Source: Saccharina japonica (taxonomy: Eukaryota; Sar; Phaeophyceae; Laminariales; Laminariaceae). Taken from it: DNA of 64,000 nucleotides. The position numbers and the translations under genes are program-made. The notes under the pieces were generated by a model. That model did not search any database and was not told the origin of the DNA. It saw nothing but the letters and a program-made list of their open reading frames with translations. Shown here piece after piece: positions 21,333 through 32,300 of the stretch. The stretch spans positions 62,001 through 126,000 of the forward strand of contig MEHQ01000940.1 of assembly GCA_008828725.1 (NCBI GenBank). The letters are read 5' to 3'. Position 1 is the stretch's first letter. Every line of letters starts with the position of its first letter.

Positions 21333-21539
21333 ATGCACATTGTAGGAGGGGAGAGCTTCTTAGGCGGAGGCCTCCCAGTGGGGAGGAGCTTGAAGACCAG
21401 CCCAAGCAGCTTGTCAATGACCACACTCGATGAGTACCGCGGAAGCAAACACTGGGAGGGGCTCGTCCCATCGGCAACGGCGCCCAGGAAGTGGGACGAG
21501 GGCTTCCAATCTTTCCTTGTCAAGTACGTGTAACAACGT
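21333..21539 (+). CDS. Possible exon or gene relic, unknown product
   Basis: A 67-codon frame with balanced composition (a Gly-rich start, then a segment containing KHWEGLVP and WDEGFQSFL) and a GTACGT donor-like site at its 3' end near 21526. GC content is higher than in neighbours. No family was recognised and no companion exon found. It could be a relic of a host gene or of a transposon. Confidence 0.3.
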
Positions 21540-21559
21540 GAATGTCCGTTCGTGTAATC

Positions 21560-22190
21560 ATAGGTTGTCTTTGAACGCTGTCAGTCGGCCTATAGGACTG
21601 AGGAGTTGTTGTTGTTGTCTTCACATGAAAAACCGTGCCGGTCTCTCTATCAAATACCTCCATCTGTCCGTACGAATCCAACACTTGACACGGTCGATTC
21701 CCGTGGTCACAGGCTAACTTACCCAAAAAAAATATACTGAAATAAAAGTGGAACCCGAAGGGTCCGCAAAGCGATCAACGCCAGTAAAAAACAGATAGTC
21801 TGGAGTCGTCCGCTCCCCTCTACACGCTATGTGAAGGTGAAAATAAAACTGGAAAGGTCAACATCACCAATCGGGGGTATATGCCCCCTGATTCTATATT
21901 GGTGCCCCTATAATGCCGGGGTGTTCCGTGCCGGGTTCACGCCGGTCAGGCAAACAAAATCGAGTCCTCCACCCCGATTATAAACGCAGACATGGTACGG
22001 GGGAAGGGAACTATGGTCCCGTGCGACTGACGTACCCCCGGCCTGCGAGCAGTGTAACTGCAAAAGGTCAAAAACAAAAGGGAAAAATACAAAGGCAAAG
22101 ACAAAGAGACAAGTCAAAAGTACAAGCAACACTCAAACAAACAAGACCATAAAGACAGCACACACGTCATCCCGAGGGGGTGGTGCAATG
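21560..22190. other. Stretch without a clear gene, 3' of the LINE
   Basis: It contains a GGGGGTATATGCCCCC palindrome (21875-21890), and a phrase ATAATGCCGGGG with GGTTCACGCCGGTCAGGCA (21911-21953) that weakly resembles the start of repeat family C (30008 and 41825). No gene. Confidence 0.45.
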
Positions 22191-22207
22191 GTGCGGCGGT
22201 GGGGGGA

Positions 22208-23590
22208 GGGGAAAAACAAACAAACAATCAAACAAACAAACAAACAAACAAACAAACAAACAAACAAACAGTTCAGGAGAGTCAATCCGGCACATATCGC
22301 GCCACTCGGTCCGCCATTTGTCGCTTGTTTTCTTCCCTCGCCGATTCGCCCTTCTTCCGCACCCCTCCCGTCCCGTTGGTTCTTGTCGTCTCTTTATTAT
22401 TGCTGCGCTCTTTGTCTCGCTTGGTCGCTCGTTTTCGGCTAGCCTCCTCTTCGTCCTTGTGCCAGGAGGTCTTAAACCTCTCAGCTCCCTGCAGCACTCC
22501 CTTGTACCACTGCTTTCCTCCCTTCAACTTCGCTGCTTCCGCCCAAACTGTATTCGGGGCTCCGAAGACACGTCTCTGGTCGTCCGTAGAGCCGTGCGTA
22601 GCTCCGAACGCTTTGAAGTCGTCCTTCAGGCACGTCTGCCAGTTCCGCTCCGGGCACCCCGCGCCCGGGTCCTTCCCACTCACCAGCTCCCCGAACATCA
22701 GTCGTTTCGGGAGTCGCCCGTCTGGCTGCCTTGCCACGGCCCCCGCGAACAGCAGGCGCCGCTGCCGGACAGTGGCTTCTACGCTCTGGCACCCGACCCT
22801 CTTCAGGGCCTGGGCGTAGGACAGCTGCCGGTAGGTGCCTTGCTTGCGCTGATACCCAATAACTCGCAGCAGCAGCCGGTGGTGTATCGTCCGCAGCAGT
22901 CGGTAGTGGTCACGACATGGGGCGCATGTCATGCAACCGTACAGCAGTGCCTCCATCGCCTCCGCTTGAAGCAGGCGGGCCTTGAGTCGAAACGGTGCTC
23001 CCGGCCTATCGGAGAGCTCCGGGCCATATCTCCTGACGCACGCCGACGCTGCTCTGCTCCTGAAGTTGATCTCCCGGGTGAGGTCGCCATGTTCGTTGAC
23101 GAGGCCGCCCAGGTACCGGAACTCGAGGGTTTGGGTGTATTTCTGCCCCGCTGCTTCGATGATCAGCGGCGGCGGGGGCGGTGTTGGCTGCTTCTCCTTT
23201 ACGCGCATCAGGAGAGTCTCCGTCTTCTTCTCCGACACCGTCAGTCCTAACTCCCCAAACACCTGCACGTTAATGGTCATCATCCTCGCCAGTCTGTCAG
23301 CGGACCTCGATACAACGCCGGCGTCGTCGGCATACAGCATCCCCCACACCGCCCTCTGTACGCGGTCGATTGGTGTCTCCGTCCCCGCTCCCGTCTCCTC
23401 CTTCAGGAACACTATGTTCTGCATTATACCATCGTCCTCGCTGAATCGTACGATAACGATTTCTAGGGCCGCGGCGAAGAAAACGTTGAACAGCAGTGGG
23501 GACAGCACACACCCTTGTCGCAAGTCCTGCGTGACCAAGAACCAGTCCGACAGTTCTCCATCGTCCATGCGCAGTACATACGATTATACC
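22208..23590 (-). mobile_element. 5'-truncated LINE with (GTTT)n tail
   Basis: On the minus strand the insert starts inside the reverse transcriptase, keeps one open frame to its natural stop, and ends in a (GTTT)n tail (about 22211-22270) only 12 bp after the stop. A short 3' end with a simple-repeat tail suits RTE/CR1-type LINEs. 5' truncation is the usual result of incomplete reverse transcription. The endonuclease is absent. The open frame suggests a recent insertion. Target duplications were not identified. This family is a candidate partner for the SINEs. Confidence 0.85.
22282..23568 (-). CDS. LINE reverse transcriptase, C-terminal 428 codons
   Basis: Visible landmarks from the N-terminal side: RQGCVLSPLLFN (RT motif 4, near residue 17), the catalytic YADD in GMLYADDAGV (near residue 78), and GLTVSEKKTETL (motif 6, about 108-119). 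A YLGGLVNEHGDL block near 153 and an LLYGCMTCAP block near 210 follow, typical of the thumb and post-RT region of LINE proteins. A very basic Lys/Arg/Glu tail ends it. It would copy LINE RNA at the target site. The Met at 23568 is simply the first one after truncation, so this is a partial protein. Large plus-strand frames over the same span are shadows. Confidence 0.88.
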   Translation of the reverse strand: MDDGELSDWFLVTQDLRQGCVLSPLLFNVFFAAALEIVIVRFSEDDGIMQNIVFLKEETGAGTETPIDRVQRAVWGMLYADDAGVVSRSADRLARMMTINVQVFGELGLTVSEKKTETLLMRVKEKQPTPPPPPLIIEAAGQKYTQTLEFRYLGGLVNEHGDLTREINFRSRAASACVRRYGPELSDRPGAPFRLKARLLQAEAMEALLYGCMTCAPCRDHYRLLRTIHHRLLLRVIGYQRKQGTYRQLSYAQALKRVGCQSVEATVRQRRLLFAGAVARQPDGRLPKRLMFGELVSGKDPGAGCPERNWQTCLKDDFKAFGATHGSTDDQRRVFGAPNTVWAEAAKLKGGKQWYKGVLQGAERFKTSWHKDEEEASRKRATKRDKERSNNKETTRTNGTGGVRKKGESAREENKRQMADRVARYVPD

Positions 23591-23804
23591 TGATACTGAA
23601 GTACGAGTATGTATGATACAATGCGACGTACATATATACATACATACAACACATGTATATATATGTATAGGTACGAGTTGTACATGCTACGTAGGCAGTC
23701 CTACTACTAATTGTGCGTGCTGTACATACTATATGTGCTTTGCGTTGTTAGCCTCGAATACTTCTACGATGTAACGTATACCAGGTATAATACATTTATT
23801 TTCA

Positions 23805-23935
23805 TCCCAATTATCATGGTCGCCCTTCTTTTCTCTGCCCCTCTTTTTTAGGCGTAATTCAGATCCGGCGTCACTACGTACTGCTGTAAGTAAGCCCTTG
23901 TCGACTCGCGTCTGATATTATTACTGACTTCGAGG
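23805..23935 (-). mobile_element. SINE body fragment, reverse orientation
   Basis: The phrase GGCGTAATTCAGATCCGGCGTCACTACG, read in reverse, matches the CGGATCTGAGTTACGAC core of the SINE body, with TCGCCCTTCTTTTCTC ahead of it as in other reverse copies. Strongly decayed. Confidence 0.55.
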
Positions 23936-24189
23936 TATTTTAGTTACTGTAGTAATTTATCATGCAAAAAACATCAACTACAGCAGTATACTAGAATCGT
24001 TGATGGCGAGGCCTCGATCCTCGCTTTCGAAGTTTCTACATATCGCTCGCTACTCGGAAGACACCAACTATCATGGGGATAAAGGCACAAATCATGGCAT
24101 AAAGGCAACTCCAAGCGAGTGGACAAAATAAGGCAACAATACGCATACACCTTTCTCGAGATTACTACTCGCACTCGCATGCATGATGC

Positions 24190-24290
24190 GTACAAAGGGA
24201 TGGGGGGGAGGGGGTAGCCTACTACGTTACCCCGGATCTTACAACACCTACGAGTACACTCGCGCCTAGTTCATAGTAATAGAGGTCTGT
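24190..24290 (+). mobile_element. SINE body fragment
   Basis: GGGGAGGGGGTAGCCTACTACGTTACCCCGGATCTTA matches the segment GAGGAGCCTACTTTGTGACCCCGGATCTGA of the full SINE in forward orientation. Head and tail are missing. Confidence 0.55.
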
Positions 24291-24637
24291 AGTCTACACA
24301 GCAGTATTCATACCTGGTAATTAAATACCCGCTCAATTCGAACTACAGGGCAGGACAAGACGGGCGATCATCATAAATGGGATGGAATTGTTAAACAAAA
24401 CCTGAGGCATCAACTGCCTTTACATCTTGTACTGTATGTACGGGGCAGCCCTGGCAAAAAATCAAAGAACAATGAACCCTCCAACAGAGTTACAGTTGCT
24501 AAAATGCACTGCTGCCACTTGCTGCTGCTGCCGCCGCCGCTGCTTGTTGTGTCGGCGCTGTCTGTGCTCTTTTGTGTCGAGGCGCCTTTATCGGTCTTTA
24601 GAACACTATTATAAGAGTTATCAATCCCGACTGAACC

Positions 24638-25190
24638 GGTTGCCCCGGTAGTCTATTGTCAATAGTAGTGGCTAGCTTCAATCCCTACTATTAATTGCAG
24701 TGATGTATACACGAGTTCGAATCCCACAGGGGTGAGATTTTGACTTAACAGTAGGCGACACCAGTTAATAATCGCTTATTTCAAGCCAGGCTGGAATTCT
24801 CATGTAAGGCAGGGTGTGTCCCGCACTATTTTCAGTACAAAATATCTTATTATTATGTTATTTTTTATCTCAATATTCAGCCTGCAGTTTTTAACTGCCG
24901 AGTCCTTAAGTGGTGTCGCGTGTCATCATATTGTATTTATTTGCCAAATCAAAACGGAACCAATTGCTGAGAGCGCCTTCGTAAACGTGGGTAGGCGGAA
25001 TTCGACTCGAGTTGAAGAAGGAACAGAGTGCTAAAATATTGTCGCGGTAAAAATGCAAGGCACGTACCGTAGTGGGAAAGGAGAAGGACAGGCTACTTAG
25101 TGACCCCGGATCTGAGGCACGACTAAAAAGAGAGGGGGGAAAGAAGGGCGAAGATAAAACATGGGATGGGGAAAAAACTAAAAAAGGACC
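24638..25190 (+). mobile_element. SINE relative with inserted DNA between head and body
   Basis: A tRNA-like head (24638-24740; CCGGTTGCCCCGGTAGTCTA, B-box GAGTTCGAATCCC near 24713) resembles the SINE head but is diverged. The body with GGAATTCGACTCGAGTTGA, CAAGGCACGTACCGTAGTGG and CCCCGGATCTGAGGCACGAC lies at 24960-25190. About 220 bp between them matches neither. It is either an old copy with an insertion or two separate fragments. Confidence 0.65.
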
Positions 25191-25420
25191 AAGTTTGTTC
25201 GATGTTTTTGGCTGTGGGTTGACGTGTAATAATGTTATTTTCTTTGACAAATCACGCGAAGGCCTCGACCCATTTCAACCCTATCCCCAAAACCAACAGC
25301 TGCAGTATTTAATAGTCCAGGCTAAGGCTCAACCTTCACCGCGCGTTTTGGGCAACATGATCAAAATATGCGGGCCACTCAAAAAAATGTATTAAATGTA
25401 ATTAGGGCAGCGGCCAAAAC

Positions 25421-26070
25421 CAGGTTTACCTGGTCCGTTCGGGGCCAAAAACAGGTACATACTAAAGTCAAGTTCAAAACGCGCCCCACGAACCTGCCGT
25501 TCCTTGCAACGCAAATAATTTTGTTTCATGTTCTTTGTGCTCGCCCAGTGGCTACGTATATACGAGTAGCTGCTATTAATAGTAGGAGGAACGAACGCCT
25601 GCTGCTGTATTCTCCCTTCTCAGCTGGCAGTACTGACGGAAATCCGCAACGTCACCTTCATCGAGACGCCTGCCCGCATCCCTTGCGACACCCCTGGTAT
25701 TCCAAGCCGACCACAATCCCGAAGGGGAGCCTTCTATCTCGTATTAATTCGGCGGAGGTGTGCAGGCAGATATGTGTGTCGCTCGAGTGGCGTGTGGTGC
25801 GAGGTGCAAAGGGAGGAGGGGGTCTCCGCGTACGTCGGCATTTGTATAGGGGGCATAGGGTGGAACTATGAAGGGCCTCTGATCGGCTTTAAAACGACAA
25901 AAAAGAGGTGAAAGTCAAGCAGAGTAGACGAAATCAGGTATACCTGGGTTTTAAAAAGGCTAAAACAGGTACAACGAGTTTTGGACCAATGGCAGGGCAC
26001 GTGGAGTGCGTTTTTTACTTAATTATATGTGTGTACCTGTTTTTGGCCGCAAACGGACCAGGTATACCTT
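25421..26070. repeat. Inverted repeat pair bounding 570 bp
   Basis: The arm at 25421-25460 (CAGGTTTACCTGGTCCGTTC and on through GGCCAAAAACAGGTACAT) is the reverse complement of 26031-26070 with a few changes. A third partial copy of the AGGTATACCTGG / AAAACAGGTAC words is at 25936-25971. The centre holds GC-rich DNA (25620-25860) unlike the arms. It may be a composite element that captured unrelated DNA. No target duplication was seen. Confidence 0.6.
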
Positions 26071-26298
26071 TTTTTGGACACTTCCCATAAAGTTATTATA
26101 AATACGTCAGCTGTGAGTTCAACCGATTGAATAGTAGATACTCAACTTTACGAGCTGCGTAGAAAATTTTGTGTTTGCTGTACTTTGTTTCTGGTACGAT
26201 TTTTGCGGGTTTGAAAAACGGCGATAGTCACAACTGTACGACGAAAGTTTTTTTTGTGGTCGTATATATTTATACGCCTGGCCAGTATACCTCGTAAC

Positions 26299-27007
26299 TA
26301 CGAGCTGGGCCAGCCAAAAAATCGGACAAAGCTTCTTAAAGTCGTATCGCGTGAACCACTGGATGTTTGGAATTGAAAACTGGAAGCACTGACCCTGACA
26401 CCATAGCGGATAGGCAGGTTCAAACTTTTCTGGAATCCGACTCGATCTCGCCGAGATATCCAAGAAACCTCGAAAGTACCTTTTTTTGGCGACATTTTGA
26501 CATAAAATCCGTATGACGGCTCGAACAAATCGTATTTCCCGATCAAGATAAAAATTGGTGTGGACAAGGCTTAATACCCAAGGAGACGATCGATATCAGT
26601 TGCACTTGTCAATTCGGCACCCATCAAGAGATATTGGCTAAAAAAGTTTCCACAATAAACAAGTGGTGGCGAGAGCGAGTGGTTTTACTGCGATGCCCCG
26701 TTTATTTTTGTGAAGTTCGATCTGAAATTTTAACGTCGTATTTGAATGGCATGTGCACTGAAACGGAAAGCCTGCCTTTTTTATTTGTTTTTGTTTCACG
26801 AAAGATATGGCCACTTTTGTATTTTTTTCGACTATTTATATCGGTCATATCTCTCGAACGAAACATAAAAAATAAAAAGGCAGGCTTTCCGTTTGTTTGC
26901 TGATGCATGATCAACATCGTATAAAAAAATCACGTCCAAATTCGTAATATTGAGCGGGGCATAGTCAACCCACCGCACTGTCCGTTTTTAGGCTGGCCCA
27001 GCTCGTA
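26299..27007. mobile_element. TIR/foldback-like element, superfamily unknown
   Basis: The 709 bp segment begins TACGAGCTGGGCCAGCC and ends GGCTGGCCCAGCTCGTA, a perfect 17 bp inverted repeat that continues imperfectly inward (ATCGGACA / TGTCCG). A second palindrome, centred near 26828, pairs AAACGGAAAGCCTGCC (26761) with its complement (26880-26894). No transposase and no clear target duplication were found. Confidence 0.7.
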
Positions 27008-27009
27008 TG

Positions 27010-27113
27010 TTTTCGTTGCTGTTGCTGTTGTTGTTGCTGCTGTTGCTGTGACGTTAAATCATCGCCAAAATTATGTATAGTAAAACATATATATATATAT
27101 ATATATATATATT
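27010..27113. repeat. Simple repeats (TTGCTG)n and (AT)n
   Basis: TTGCTGTTG-type repeats lie at about 27014-27050 and an (AT)n run of about 13 units at 27087-27113. Confidence 0.85.
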
Positions 27114-27249
27114 GTGATGACAGGACAGGCTGCAAAAACTATAAATAATGTCGTCTAAAAGCCCCTCGACCCTCAAAGTTAAAAATTACCCTATGATTCT
27201 ATGAAATAGCCCTCGTACACATATAAAATATGATAACATGTGTATATAC

Positions 27250-27738
27250 CAGGGCATTAATTACGCGTTGCGCTGTTACGCGGACGCAACATTTGGGTCC
27301 AAATAACCGTTTTGCGTTACAGTCGCCGCGAAGCTGGTTGCGCGCAGCGCAACACGCAATTTTGGGCGCGAACCATTTTTCGCCGCAGGCGTAATTTGTT
27401 GTTGCTTGTATATTTTTCTCGCCGTAGGCGAGACATATCATATGTTTTAGGGTCTTGGTTTCTAACTCGCCGTCTCGTACGCGATTTCTGTTAAAAAACA
27501 CAAATATGTATAATTCGCCGTCGGCGTTTCTATTGTTTATGCAGCTTTTGCCCAATTGGCCGAAATTGAGACCTTTTAGGCCCCTTATCTTATTCGCCAT
27601 TCGCCATAGTCGGAAACAAACGTTAGCAATATTTATTCGCCGTATATACGTAGCCAAACATAGATTTGAAAGGCTTTTTACTTGGTTTTGAGGCGTTAAA
27701 TTCGCGCAACAAACGCCGAACCACGAATCAATGCCCTG
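27250..27738. mobile_element. hAT-like MITE, CAGGGCATTAATTA family, copy 2
   Basis: The ends CAGGGCATTAATTA and AATCAATGCCCTG are those of the 16659-17098 element, with flanking octamers GTATATAC / GCATATAT that agree at six of eight positions. The inside repeats the mini-hairpins (GTTGCGCGCAGCGCAAC near 27340, CTCGCCGTAGGCGAG near 27419). More diverged and AT-richer than copy 1, so older. It lies about 1.9 kb upstream of the first resolved lipase exon. Confidence 0.82.
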
Positions 27739-27839
27739 GCATATATCATACGCACCTGGCGTGGGAACGTTCGGTTGAGCGAATTTGAGTAGCATGAATA
27801 GTATTGGTAATATTATACGACGTACATACATATAATATG

Positions 27840-29128
27840 TATGATATATGTAGAGAAGTCAAATCTTCCCCTCTCTCCTTCAGCCTACCATGCCTTTCTG
27901 GGCGGTTGTTTCGCAAGGCGATCCCCAGCCTCGTGGGCACAGGGTGACGGCGTCGATCCACCAGCTCCGCCCTCACGCGTTCCGTACGCAGCGTGGAAGA
28001 CGATAAGTCGGCTTAATGCTGCCCTATACCGTTTCGGCGCCTTCTGCAACTCGTGCTCATCGATCTTGAGTTATTATCCCGGGTGGGCTGTGTCCAACCT
28101 CACATGGCCAGGGGGCGACCTCTGCCCTGCCCTGCCCGCGTGCCGTTGTGGGGGGCCTCACACAGGAATATTATATATTTTTACCTAGGGTTAGTGGTGC
28201 ATCACGAAAAATGAACACGTCACGCCCAGCAGGCAGCACAGCGCCTTTACCTTGTGTCCCATGGTGCCGTGATATCTCTTACATATTGCTCTGTTGCCCT
28301 GGAGCATGGAGCCCTTGGCATTTGCAAGTCGCCTGTTTCTTCCTCAGCTTCTGTGCTATCTGTTACTTTCTTACATATAATATATATAATACTATGTTGT
28401 GTGCTTGATGAGCGAGCGTGGCGGGCGGAACCGCCCACTACGAGAAGCGCCTTGTAACATATACACATGTATGTACAGTATATACAACCAGTAGTCGTGT
28501 GTACAGCGTCCAATTCGCACAGGGGTGCGACCGGTTGTCATCGCTCGCTTATTCCTGAACGGGAAGATTGACAGTATCATACCGAAAAACGGGTTTTGGG
28601 AAACGTCTGACCGAGGGTCTCACGCAAACGTCATGCTCGAGTTTACCATGTTTCCGTTGTCGAGCACACGAGCGCTAGGAATACGATCGCGCTCCTGCAC
28701 GAACTCAACCCGCCTTACGGCATGTATTATACCAGGTGTATATGTGTTACACGCGCGGAGGTAACCCCAACGCCCGTGACGAGCAGAGTACGCAGACAAG
28801 ACTAGAACCACCATGGCTATATTTACGTTCCTGCCGCCAGCTACTACACTACTCTAGACTACTACGAGTACTGTTGTACCTCGCGCCGATCCCGTGCTCG
28901 CAAAACACCGGCATGCTCAGTGTTGGTTTTCCCCAGCATCCCTGGCTTGCCGCCGTAATATTGTCATTGATGATTGATGTTTACCGTTTCCCCTCTAAAG
29001 GCGGGCAAACACGTGCACTGCTGTAGGTGTCTACTGTGTACTCATGGGAGCATTCGTGCGCCCTGCAACTGACTTTGTTCGGTTGTCTGCGCCTTGGGTG
29101 CTGCCCTTCTTGCTTTCCTGCTGAAATC
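27840..29128 (+). other. Region expected to hold the lipase promoter and first exon(s)
   Basis: The first resolved lipase exon starts in the middle of a codon, so at least one upstream exon exists. Candidate frames at 27841-28185 and 28525-28761 were inspected, but none ends at a GT donor in the phase required. An ATG at 29043 opens a short frame that stops before any donor. The start codon and promoter remain unassigned. Confidence 0.35.
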
Positions 29129-29140
29129 TATGGGATGCTT

Positions 29141-29170
29141 ACCCTAACCCCAACCCTAACCCTAACCCTA
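29141..29170. repeat. Interstitial telomere-type tract (CCCTAA)n at an exon edge
   Basis: About five CCCTAA-like units end seven bases before the acceptor of the first resolved lipase exon. The 16-mer TATGGGATGCTTACCC occurs at 29129-29144 and again at 29178-29193, so the tract sits between two copies of what is now the exon's first coding sequence. Confidence 0.85.
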
Positions 29171-29176
29171 CGAAAG

Positions 29177-29314
29177 GTATGGGATGCTTACCCACGTGGT
29201 GTACGACGTGTTCATCATGGGCGACGAAGATGACGAAGACGAGCAAGGGCTCCGCGGCACATCGCGCTTCAGTACCGACTTGGATGCCTTCACGAAGGAA
29301 GGACTCAAGTTTGA
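29177..29314 (+). CDS. Lipase exon (first resolved)
   Basis: It follows acceptor CGAAAG and ends with GA before a GTGAGT donor. The single A opening the next exon completes a Glu codon. It encodes the YGMLTHVVYD start, then an acidic GDEDDEDE run that is not typical of the family and may be a surface loop. Because the telomere-type tract duplicates its first 16 bases, the true original exon start may lie further upstream. Confidence 0.75.
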
Positions 29315-32300
29315 GTGAGTCACGCCCCTACCATTTGCTCCATCCCTGCTTCTGTCTTTGTAGTATTTTGTAGTCGCCCATCGGTCTCTGTTGCGGGTCA
29401 AATATAGTATATAATATAACGCATATATGTGGTACGTATTAAATACATGTACGGAGATCTCGCTGCCTATCTTGTTTGACTCAGATACACGATAAATCAA
29501 ACATGATGTGCGCGTTTGGTGTTACCCTTTGTTTTTCTCTAGGTAAGTATCTACAGTCTGTCCATTGGCGATAGACGTATTTATGCGATGGTATAACCTG
29601 ACAACACTATCAACAACCACAGCGGCAGGGGGGTGTTAGGGGGGGGGGGGCGCGCGTACCCATTCGATTCCGACGTTGCCTCGTTTCAGTTTGACCATTG
29701 ACCGACCGTCACCCCTTTCCCAGCACGGGAGCAGCCGTTCCTACGTCCCTTAATATAGACACCTCGCACCACTCACTTCGGGGGGGTCATTAGCGTTGTT
29801 TCCTATATTACAAAGATACTTATTTGCTAATCTGTATCCCCTTCCGGTTTCGCCGCTGTGGCACCATCTATCTCCTTTAAGATAGCGACATCGTTTTTTT
29901 TTCGCTACGGTGTTTGGGGGCGGGGCGGGGGGGCGGCGGGGGGGGTGTACTATGTGTGCACGGCTCGTATGTATTATAGACCTCATTAGACCCTCGCGAT
30001 TCCCTTATAATGCCGGCGACCCCGAGCGCGTGCGGCGTTCTTCACACAGAGAAGCTTCACAAGCCGAAACGCCACTGAGGATTGGTCGCGAGTCGCTATG
30101 GAGGGAGCTGCCCTGCCTAGGAACCGCGTTCTGAGCGACTATGCATAGGACGACAGGCTCTAGAGTTAATAATTTCTGGTGTGCGCCACTCCGAGACTAG
30201 CATGCGGTTTTACTATGAACTGCTCTCACGGGGACGCCTTACCATATTAAACACTACGTAGATACGACCCATCCCCTTTCGAACAAAGGTTCTTTCCACT
30301 CCGCACAAAATGATGGCTACTCGACGCCACTTTGCCGACCGCCAAAAGAAATAACAATAAAAAACTGGCACCTGGTTGTCTAGCTCACGCAGCGAGTGGC
30401 GTGTTTTACAGCGTCCGTTGCCCAACGACCGCCAACCATTGACGAGCGGGGGGTGGGGACGGGCGGCGGGGGGGGGGCGGGGGGTAAGCCAGTTAATTGT
30501 ATCTGGCCTGTATCTATTGAACGTATCGGTAAATGGCTACTGGGGTATGTATTTCAGTCGCCAACGACATAATTTTGCACTTGTCGGCGACTTGTTGTCC
30601 AGTAGTGGGCTGCTTGCTCTAAGCTGAGGGGCTCCTGTGCTGGGGTCGTATCGTACCTGAGTTCAGCCGTCCTCGTGGTTTCCTGGCACGGTCATCAGTG
30701 TTCATGCGGTGAGATGTCAGCAAATATGCCCGTCGGCGTTCTCGCCTTGTTTTGTTGTCCACCAATCGCAGAAAACCTCGTGTTTCTTCGTATATCTTTA
30801 ACACTCAAACCCTACCGATACTTTCTCCATTTTCTCGTTTGTTGATGGTGGTATGAACATCTGCGATGGGTCTACGGCTGGTCGATCTAACGGCTCGTCT
30901 GTGTGCTTGGGTCGGGTCAAAAATGGCCGCTTGCGATCAGATACGTGAACAAGGCTGGCAAGAGGCAGGCGGAGTACGACTTCACGAGCGACTACAAAAT
31001 CGTGAGTGTGGTCTGTACCCCATCTTCCGTTTTAATTGGCTACTATCGATGTCCGAAGTCCGGACCGATTGTTGTTCCCAGCACTACAGAAGTAGATAGT
31101 GGTGTATCCAGTGCAAAGTTTCTGCGCACTGAGACGACGAGGTACATAAGAGTATGTGCAATAGTCGTGAAATAAAATGTATGCCTTGGCCCTATTCGAA
31201 TGGCAAGGGGGGCGGAGGTTAGAATGACATTTTGTTTCGTCCACCCCCCCATCCGCATCTGCCTAGTCGGTGAAAATTCACCCCCCTGGTGTACTGTAGC
31301 ATATCATGCTTTTGTTTTCTGTGTTGTACCTGTTCGTTCGGTGGTGACACCAGTACACGCACTCATTCACATGTTTTTCACTGTGAAACACGTACTCATC
31401 GGATATCGTATAGAGGACACTGTTTCGCTAAGTTTCGCTAAGTACCCTCCGCTACCGGCCGCGATCGAACACTGTTTCGCTTAGTACACGTGCGGCAAAC
31501 CATGGCGGTGTTGGCCAACCTCTGCCCCCAGTCCCCTGACTTGTGTCCCCTACCGTTTCCCCCGTCATACGCGTGCGCCGCATGTAACCAATGTGTCCTT
31601 GCGTAAAGGTCGGCAACATCATCAGCAGCCCGCGATCGTTCTTTACCTCTGAGGACAACTGGTTCGGCTACGTAGCTCTCTCTACCGACGAGAAGGAGGT
31701 ACGGACATCTCCACCTTGAGGGATTAAGGGTGTATGCACATCTAAGCCTAACCCTAAGGGTGTAGGCACATGTTGTGAACAACGACTACATACAGCAGTG
31801 CAACCAACATAATGAAATACACGAGTTAAGAAAGGTACGACAAGGTCGGCGTGGGGTAGTATGAACGTTGCGCAAGCCGGCACCCTTCGGTTGTTGCCCG
31901 GTTAAAAGATAAACACCGCTGGACGATCCCCCCTCTATATGTGTTTGCGGATCTTGCAAGGTTCCTCGCGTTGAGGGTTGGGCGGGTAGCAGATGTATGG
32001 TCATCATCGCGGATCGGCGACGTGGCGTATTTCGAAGCAAACAGGGTTCGAATCTGCGTACAAGTACAGAGAGGCGTTGCATGATCTTCCCCCTATTGTG
32101 ATAGTTTGGAAAGGGTTTTCATCGTCCCACGCTAAGTGTTGTTTACATATCAAACTCGGGCCTTGGGGCTAACTCGATCACGCCCGGCGTGAATCCCGTC
32201 ACGGCCTGGATACATTTTAAGGTTCTTTGCGTTTTACTGGTGTTAAAAAGGAAGGTCGGTGACCCCCCCCCGTATATAAAAGCACTACGTAATGTTGTTT

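Noticed and set aside
22180-23250. Long plus-strand open frames (up to 356 codons) opposite the LINE
   Set aside because: They lie antisense to the reverse transcriptase frame and begin in the simple-repeat tail; their composition reflects the complementary strand, not a gene.
25368-25871. 167-codon plus-strand frame
   Set aside because: It crosses the arm of an inverted repeat and a composition change; a Cys-containing part was compared by eye with WSC- and PAN-type domains without a convincing match.
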